Assembly (NCBI GenBank): GCA_015847255.1
Contig: JADLZK010001190.1
Location: 124,001 to 188,000, forward strand
Direction: 5' to 3'
Source of the DNA: Hyparrhenia diplandra
Lineage: Eukaryota; Streptophyta; Magnoliopsida; Poales; Poaceae
DNA: 64,000 bases
Shown here in pieces: positions 56,926 to 64,000 of the stretch. The notes under the pieces were generated by a model. That model ran no database searches and was not told the origin of the DNA. It saw only the letters and a list, made by a program, of their open reading frames with translations. Both the position numbers and the translations under genes were made by a program. Position 1 is the first letter of the stretch, and each line of letters opens with the position of its first letter.

Positions 56926-58736
56926 TCTATCTACCCTACTAATGCACCAACTTCTCTGCATTCAAATTCATTCAAATGAACCATCCAAATCGCTTCTCAG
57001 CCTTCTCTCTCATTACTCATTCACGAACCAACGATCAGGATGAAAAGTGTCACACATCCTCACCCGCCCCTAATCATTCACGCATACGGCGAGATCATCG
57101 GCACTTTCCTTCCTCTTTCTTCCTTTTACCGCCCGCGCGTGGTCATGACTTGAGGCATCCATCCGCACGCCGCCGGTCTTTCCACTGCGTATATGAGACC
57201 TCACCGTGAGGCCGCAACCGAAGTTTGCCAAAGTCCGCCGCTCACGATCAATCCGACGTTTCTTCCTCTTCACCGGCGTGCGACAGGTGTGTCTCCATCG
57301 TGTTCTTCAATGCTATTCCACCAGTCCTACATTTAGATGAGCCCGGCGGACGGTGGTATTTTGTCACCGAGCACGGCTACTGCCATCTGGGCCGAGCCCT
57401 AGCGGCTTCTCCTCGGCATCGGCGCCACGGCAGGGAAGCAGCGGCGCCGGAGGATGCGGAGGCGCGGGGGCTTGCACCACGGGGCCGCGGCGGCAGCACA
57501 CGATTCGCGGCGCGCTGACGCAGGAAGTGTGGGGATGGCTCGAGATGCACGCGCGGACACGGACTACCAGCGCCGGGCAGCACAGGCGCACGGTCACGCA
57601 TGCGGCGAATCCTCCCGTCGTCCCCACTCTCTCATATGGATCGGTTGCTTCCGCCTCCAGGCTCGACGTCCGGGCTGCCGAGAGAGCGCACCCTACCGCA
57701 GCCTAGACGCATGGGCTTCCACGTGGGCACCCCTAGCATCGATGGATAGGGACTTGATGTGGGGGTGGCCGCGCAGCTGTGGCCTCAAAGCACTGGCTCT
57801 ATGCTGTTCGCCACTCCGCGCGGCGACCGACGGCGATGAGCCGATGACTCAGCTGCCCCCTGATCGCCTGCAACACTGTTCAGGATGCGGCAAACCCTCT
57901 GTCTCTGCCGCGATCGGGCGTGGGTGCGTCCAGGTGAACATCTTAGAGATTTGAAATTAGAGGTGCGTACTGGTCCATCAATTACTTGATTGCAATTTCA
58001 TTTCATCTCATTTTCATACACTAGCGCATTTGTGTACTTGCAGAAGTTGTCACGAATAGAGTATTTGCTTGCAGTAATTTTGGAGATGGACTTGTTGAGG
58101 GCAATATCGACAAAATGCTAGAGCTGTCATCAATTAGCATGTTCACAGAATATAAAAATACTACAAGCAATGCCCTCCCCATTTATTTATCAATCAAAGA
58201 CACCATCATTAACTAAGGGTCATTGTAATTCATGCTACTTTCAAACTTGGTTGAATTTTGTGGTGTTGTTAGGAGAAATTTTATATACATTATCTTACTT
58301 TTGCATATTTTAATATATTGAATTGTTTGGGGAAATTTGTGTTTTCATTCCCAATTGTTGGATATTGCTCCAGAGCTTGCAGTCCTCGAGTGGGAGGATA
58401 TTGCTCCAGAGCTTGCCAGGTTTTTGTCCAGAATGGAGCATATGTTTCTACCTACTTATATGGATGTTCATGGGCAGTAGAGTGTATTGTGCTCATTGAC
58501 AATGTTCTCGTTAGCTGTTATAAGGTGCACAAGAAACTTAAATCTTATGATTATTTTTCTGGATAGCCTCTCTGCATGAAACTTGGTACTTGATGAGAGC
58601 AAATTTGATATGTATGCTTTATAGGTGTTGAAAAAAATTGTCAAAAGTACTCACGAATTAATTCATCAGATGACGTTTTCTTAATTTTGTAATTTAGTTT
58701 TTTCTAGCTATCACCGTAGCACGGGCAATATACTAG
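56926..58736 (+). mobile_element. Helitron-like element, non-autonomous, with GC-rich cargo
   Basis: The left end TCTATCTACCCTACTAATGC follows an A. The right end is CCGTAGCACGGGCAATATA then CTAG, followed by T, with a short CCGT/ACGG hairpin about 10 nt before it. 5'-TC, 3' hairpin plus CTAG, and insertion between A and T are the Helitron rules. The 1.8-kb body has no Rep/helicase. A GC-rich block (about 57090-57950) with overlapping frames (for example 57454-57954) may be captured gene sequence, but I recognise no protein. The 3' motif resembles many grass Helitron ends. Confidence 0.6.
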
Positions 58737-58999
58737 TATGAGTATAAGATTATTGATTAATCAACCCTATTACCATATAATCATATATTGTTAAAAATGG
58801 CTATATATATAAGCCTAGAAAAGGGAAATAGCTCGTAAATATATACACGGTGTAAACCATGCATACAGACGACCACACTAACTGCAACGTGCATGCACGC
58901 ACGATGCAACCAAAGAACACGACATATGGGTAACATTATTCGGTGTTGCATGCTATATAACACTATAAACCTTCGTCGAGCTCAAGATTCTTCGTAGGT

Positions 59000-59853
59000 T
59001 CATTTGTTCTCCTTCACAGTGCCTGCCGCCGCCGGTCCTCGCATCTTCATGGCGTACTCGAGCACCCTGCCGAAGTCTGGCAGGGGGCCGCCTTGGCCGC
59101 GTCAAGCGCGGCGAAGCGCTCCGCCCATGCTGACAGGAGCGGCGCTGTGGCGGCGTCGAGTAACTTGACGCCAGACAGCACCTCGGACGCCCGCACCCAC
59201 ACGAGCAGGCCGCCCAGCGCAATGTCAACGAACCCGACGCTGTCGCCGCCGAAGAAGGGCTTCCCCTTGGAGTACTCCTCCAGAGCGCTCTCCATGGTAG
59301 CCCTCGCCGCAAGAATCTGCTTCAACCCCTCGGCCTTCTCTTGGCGCGTCTTGGTGATATCGAACATCTGGCGCCATGGCTCCACAAACTGCATGCGCGC
59401 AAGCAAACACACACAAATAAACAACAAATAAATCCTTGAGTCTGCAGTATCGATCAAGTCGCCAACTGAATCTGCATCAATTCAAATATATTCTACATAC
59501 ATGAATGCAGAATGCATGCGTTGTACCTTGTTCTCGATAAAGGCGACCCAGAACCGAGCGACAGCGCGTTCGTAGGGGTCGGAGGGGAGAAGCGGCGATC
59601 CGGCGTCAGGGAAGGCCTCCTCGATATAATCCACGATGACCATGGACTCACAGAGAACCTTGCCCCTGTGGAAGAGAACGGGGACCTTCTTGTGCACGGG
59701 ATTGCTCTCGAGGAGGAGCTGGCTCTTGTTCATGATGTCCTCCTCCACATACTCGTAGCTCAGACCCTTGAGGTGGAGCGCGAGCTTCACCCTGGACCCG
59801 AACGGGCTGAACCATGTGCTCAGAAGCTTCAGCTCGTCGCCTCCACCTGCCAT
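59000..59853 (-). CDS. Tau-class glutathione S-transferase, two exons, altered C-terminus
   Basis: The start is ATG 59853 (MAGGGDELKLLSTWFSPFGS), chosen because it matches the other locus and lies after the TATA box and leader. Exon 1 (59853-59527, 109 codons) has the SPF catalytic serine motif, KKVPVL and ESMVIVDYIEE. The phase-0 intron is 59526-59389. Exon 2 starts FVEPWRQMFDITKTRQEKAE and continues with KPFFGGDSVGFVDIALGGLL and WAERFAALDAAKAA. It then meets a run of five C where the other copy has three, shifting the frame to an early stop at 59049-59047. In the unshifted frame the expected tail (LPDFGRVLEYAMKMRG) runs on to a stop at 59002-59000. So the last ~27 residues are replaced by about 11, or the run length is a consensus error. 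The catalytic domains are otherwise intact. Confidence 0.88.
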
Positions 59854-59963
59854 TTGATTTCCTGCACCTGCCTGCAGTAAGTTAGCAGCGTGTAAAAAAG
59901 ATCGTCCGGACGTGTTTGTTGCCTTAGCTTGCTGTGTGGTTCTTGGCAAAGCAGAGTAGCGGT

Positions 59964-59996
59964 ATATATACATCTTGGGAGTTGGTTACTCCGTCA
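59964..59996 (-). promoter_or_regulatory. TATA box and conserved upstream motif of the second GST locus
   Basis: TATATATA (59964-59971) lies about 111 nt upstream of the ATG. GACGGAGTAACCAA (59983-59996) follows upstream, identical to the first locus. Confidence 0.7.
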
Positions 59997-60347
59997 ATTC
60001 GATCATTATTTTTATTTTAGGTAATGATTCAATCCATGTTTATGAGCCAATGTTGATTGACTGATGAGAATTTTGCCAAGAACCATAGGACGCATTTGTG
60101 GTTCAGTCAGCGAAAAACGAGGGGGAGTAAGAAAAATCCATGAGTGGTTCAAGACCCAGGAGCTACACAGATCGAAGAAGGTTCTATTTTCCTTTCGTGT
60201 GGGCAGCCTCTATGGGCAGAAATTGGATTGTATTATCACATTAAATTAGGAGGAAGGAAAATCTTGATATTATTCATCACAGCTCATTGATAAAATTTTT
60301 AACACTTTTCCTATCTGTCTTTTGTAAGAAATCGTTGTTGTCTTTCT
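59997..60347. other. Upstream region of the second GST locus
   Basis: No gene recognised; short chance frames only. Similarity to the region upstream of the first GST locus fades beyond the conserved TATA-proximal motif. Confidence 0.4.
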
Positions 60348-61080
60348 TTGCAACGTCTGGTGCCCGGCGCGTGGCGTTGTCCAGTTGAATTTGTTTCGGT
60401 CAAGGCGGTTCGTTTCCTTGTCGGGTCCGAATCGCACCCGCACCCGTTACCGCTTTGTGTAGGGTCGTCCGAGTTGTCGGTGACACTGTTTGAATCCTCG
60501 TTAGTCGCGCCCAAAACACCAAACGTCTCGCCGCGTTGGGTGGGCGTTTCGGCGGGCGATTTCGCGGCGGAGAGGCGATTCCGCGGCGGAGTGGCCTATT
60601 CAGCGGCGGAGGAGGGGCGATTCCGCCCGGCAATCCAGGCCCGGCGGATGTCCTCTTTCTCTTCCTACTCCAGTTCTCGAGCAACCAGTCCTCTGTGGCT
60701 CTCACCTCGTCTCGCCCATTCACAGATCTGCCTCTTCTCTGTCTCTCCCAGCGTGGAGCACCGGGCGGCGGCGGTGGTGGCGCATCCCCTTCTCCTTCCC
60801 CTTCTGAACCACGGTGCCCCCTGTGGCGGAGCGATGCACGCACAGCAGTGGCAGTGGAGCAGGGCGCTTGGGCAGCAGCGATGTGGAGGCGTGCACGCGT
60901 CGCTCCCCATTTCTCCTCCGTCCCGTTCGTCTCCTTGTTTTGCCTCTCCTCGTCGGGCGGCGACCGCGTCCCTCTCCCTCCCGTGCGTCCCTCTCCCTCA
61001 GCGGATGAGACGCGTCCCTCGCCATCGCTAGAGGTCGGCAGGTACCTTCACTCGCGGCTCCCTCTCCCTTGATTTGAGCT
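60348..61080. other. GC-rich segment with long overlapping frames, not recognised
   Basis: Open frames of 227 codons (60348-61031, plus), 178 codons (60536-61072, plus) and 147 codons (60400-60843, minus) overlap. All are Ser/Pro/Arg-rich without a domain. A short motif, GGCGATTCCGC, recurs around 60555-60630. A donor-like CGGCAG/GTACC lies near 61041. It could be the 5' end of a gene extending right, a captured fragment, or unselected GC-rich DNA. Confidence 0.35.
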
Positions 61081-64000
61081 CGGGATTATCTCAGTTTTCA
61101 GTTCAGTAGATCTGGTGTAATTGCTTGGCATCTAGGATGTTTTTGTGTCGTCCCTCCAGAGATTTCCGTTGTCCCTCTGTTCCTAGCACTCGTGCGCGCT
61201 CTGGTGATGGATGAGGCTGCTGCCGCCACGGACGGAGCCGCCGGGGCATTTTTGCTCCCCGTGTTCTGCTTTTGTGAGGTATTTTTGGTGTTGTTTCTAG
61301 ATCTCGCTCAGCTGCACGGCCATCCATCATCCGCTCCTGTATGCATGGGCGATTGTTGTCGTCCGTGCACTGGCTAAAGGCTAACATGTATATATATGTA
61401 TACACCATAGAGAGATTAATATATATTTCAATTCCTCTCTCGCTCAGCTGGAGGACTAAGCCTAGCCAAATGCTATATTTACATATGCTAACAGCTAGCT
61501 CCAGATTAGGATGTTGTTGTGCTTTTTCTTCAGGATTGGAATGGTTTGCCATAGCCCAATTGTGATCAGTGTCACCACAGTTTGGTTGCTCGTAAATCCC
61601 AATTGCTTGCTTGTAAATCTCAATGTGCCAATTGCTTGCCAGTTAACCAATGTCCCAATTGCTAACATATTAATAGTTTCAGTGGCCAGCCTAACTACAG
61701 GCTTCATTGGCATACACCTAACTGAACACTCATACACAGCTTATGCATCCATTTAGGTGCAGACTGCTCTAGTTTCTTACCATGTTGACACAAATTGCTC
61801 TGTTCCTTAAGCAAATTATTTATGCTGGAAATGGGTTAGTTTGTGGAAGGCTAGCTAGGTAATAGGTACGAGATTTAGGGTTGTAGGCTGGATTTGCTTT
61901 GGATTTGGGGGATTTGAGATTGATGTTTGTCCCCGGTGAATTTGTTGTCGGCCCGTGATTTTGAGATGCGATTGCTGGCTTGGGGTTTGTCCTGTGGACT
62001 AGATTCATCGGATCTGCAGTACGCTGTTTCAGGAGTCAGAGGACACTTCCCAGCACTCATTCCTTCAGATCTGTTCAATTTTAAATCAGCAGGGGAAACT
62101 GGTTCAGTTATGTTAGATTCAATTCACATGCAGAGAATTAAATTCTCCAGAATGCTATTATCATTTTTATACGTGTGAATCTGAAATAATTTGTTTGGTT
62201 CACACTTTCTCTGACCTTAGTTGGTAATTTGTGAAGAATTGTTTTAACAATTGCTACACTAAATTGTCGATTGTTTCTCCACACGTGGTAGTGATTGGAG
62301 AGAAGCTTGCAGAGCTATAAGAGTCTGAGTTGTTGGTTTTGGTCTGGAGATGCGACTGCGTCGCTGAGGCAGCGGATTTGGTAGCTGCTGATTTGTAGCC
62401 GTTGGTTTTTGGTTTGGATGCGGCTATGTCCCAGTTGGTTTTTGCCTGATTTCTGTGTTTTGCAGTGGAAAGGGTGACAACTAGGAAGCAAAGTATATAG
62501 ATCGACAACTGGGAAGCATAGACTTCAGTGAGTTATTGTAGGCTCCACTTATAAAATCTATTTGGTTTATTTGCTTGTGTGTATGTGTGTGGAGGAGGCA
62601 TAGGTGTGTGTGTCACCACGGTTTGCTTGCTTCTAAATCCCATTTGATGTTGTTCTAAAAAAAAAAAAAAACCCATTTGATGCACATTTTTGCTTAAGCT
62701 TGCCATCATGCTAATTTAGGTTGGTCCCTCCGGTGATGCACCATTGAGAAAATCTGAATTTTTTGCGTGTCCTTAGTTCTAGCTTCTTATCTGTTGTCTG
62801 CTAATTTGTTTCAACAAATGCTATGCTTGGTCTGAACATGTACAGTTTCAGACATTGGAAGTATGAGACAACTGTGATTATGCTAGCATTGCATTTTAAT
62901 TTGAGCAAGCTGAACAATGAAGTTAGTTTAGACCTTAGCGGCATAAAAATCCTGTGAGTCAGAGATTCAGAGCACTGGCAGAAAAGTTAAGCTACATGCA
63001 TGGAGTGCTCGAGCTGCTCGGTTCAGCAAAAACAAACACATCAACTCGTGCATTTTTGCCCAAACAATCTAAGGACATTTTATGATTTGCCTCCATCTTC
63101 CTTGAGCTTCAATTGTTTGGTTGTTAGTTGTGAGATGTGTAAATCTATCTGTCAGTACAGTTTCTTCAGATTTTGTCACGCTAATATTCTAGTGCTTAAT
63201 CGATTGAGTTCTTTAGCACCCTTTCAAGGGAGTGGGACTACAGTGCATGAAGGAACTTGTACTGGTCAATCTAGATTGTTGTGTTCCTATAAACATTTTA
63301 TTCCACCTATTGCTTTCCCCTCTTGTTCTAGCTCTGTATATTTTTTTTGAAACTTGATGGAAATCTGTAGGCTACGAAAGAATAATCTAAACAACTAAGA
63401 GTTGATATGTGCATAATTTTGTTAGTCCTTATCATTGTTCTTGCATAAATTAGTGTGTGATTTGTGCCTGCACACGCACCATTTTATTTGTCCTTGTAGT
63501 TGTTATTGCACCAAGTTTAAATGTACGCTAATCTCTTGTAAGCTTCAAGAGTAATTATCAGTATCATGTAGCGTAGCTCGCTTGTTCTGCCACTGCTGGT
63601 TGTTTGATAATTACTTTTCATTTTTAGGTTTTTGGGTAAATTAGTGGTAAATTGCACATTTATTAGTAGTAAATTGCACATTTTGAATACTGCAATTACT
63701 ATGGGTAACATGTGCAATATCTAGTCATTATGTATAACTTTATCACTATTTTGTTTTCCTTTTTACAATTAGTGTGTGTAACATGTCGGATGGGCCTTTT
63801 CCCTTTCCAAAAAAAAAAAAAAAATTAGAGAGGATGTGTAATCAATTCCCTTGGAGTTGAGACCTGTGTTGTGATTTCGTCAGTAAGGCTGTGGTGCACC
63901 AGAAATGTATTTTAAATGTCAATAATATGCTTTGGTTTGGTAATCAGATTGTATGTTTTATAAATTAACCAAGAGTTGGATTAGTTTAGTTTGGTTCGGT
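61081..64000. other. AT-rich tail of the window, no gene recognised
   Basis: No recognisable protein. Features seen: a TG-rich patch (62577-62612); A runs at about 62658-62671 and 63809-63823; and a ~35-bp segment starting GTGTCACCAC and ending TAAATCCCA, repeated imperfectly at about 61569-61602 and 62610-62642. An acceptor-like TTTTCTTCAG at about 61525-61534 could pair with the donor-like site near 61041, giving a possible untranslated or non-coding transcript. That is speculative. Confidence 0.4.

Noticed and set aside
59854..59973. N-terminal extension of the second GST to an upstream ATG
   Set aside because: It runs through the leader and the TATA box and has no counterpart in the first GST; the MAGGG start fits the family length.
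60348..61031. Possible protein of 227 residues
   Set aside because: The composition is that of GC-rich random sequence, overlapping frames exist on both strands, and no motif or homology is recognisable.

Overview
The window looks like a piece of a grass (Poaceae) nuclear chromosome. It holds two tau-class glutathione S-transferase (GST) loci of the usual two-exon form. It also holds CACTA elements with 3-bp target duplications, a Tourist-like MITE with TTA duplications, a Helitron-like element, and LTR retrotransposons of the SIRE-like Copia, Athila-like Gypsy and Tat-like Gypsy types. I cannot name the species. No rRNA, tRNA or CRISPR array was seen.

Layout. 1-7.4 kb: intergenic DNA with a GC-rich unrecognised segment, a complete non-autonomous CACTA (1879-3386), a broken GST gene on the minus strand (4693-5509) and a MITE (6075-6360). 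7.4-55.8 kb: one retrotransposon nest, resolved by LTR ends and target-site duplications (TSDs). Element A is an Athila-like Gypsy on the plus strand, 7408-55798, TSD GTGGT, inserted into a ~68-bp minisatellite. Element B is a SIRE-like Copia on the minus strand, 7804-30594, TSD GGGAG, sitting in A's 5' LTR. A CACTA (10160-11515, TSD GGA) and element C lie inside B. Element C is an Athila-related Gypsy on the minus strand, 20664-29514, TSD AAGGG, with no RT or integrase seen. Element D is a Tat-like Gypsy on the minus strand, 32960-48630, TSD GGCAT/AGCAT, sitting in A's gag-protease region. The order of insertion is therefore A first, then B and D independently, then C and the CACTA into B. 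55.8-64 kb: the rest of the minisatellite, two short tandem duplications, a Helitron-like element (56926-58736), a second minus-strand GST locus (59000-59853) and a GC-rich but unrecognised tail.

How the parts fit. The two GST copies look like an old tandem pair that share exon structure and a motif beside the TATA box and are now pushed about 54 kb apart by the nest. Inside the nest, three elements (A, C, D) carry extra, non-gag/pol genes with their own canonical core promoters (TATA box, leader, ATG) and, for three of the genes, nearby AATAAA signals. In D the extra genes lie on the strand opposite to pol; one has plant mobile domain features, and another reads across two clean introns. This promoter-bearing accessory cargo is the most interesting signal here. 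Element B also carries an extra ORF, three tandem hairpins next to its polypurine tract, and a short GC palindrome repeated many times, even inside pol.

Caution. The LTR pairs are identical over long AT-rich runs but differ by small indels and swaps at CTG/CAG versus CG sites and in homopolymers. Many frameshifts, including those in the GST genes, may be consensus errors rather than real mutations.
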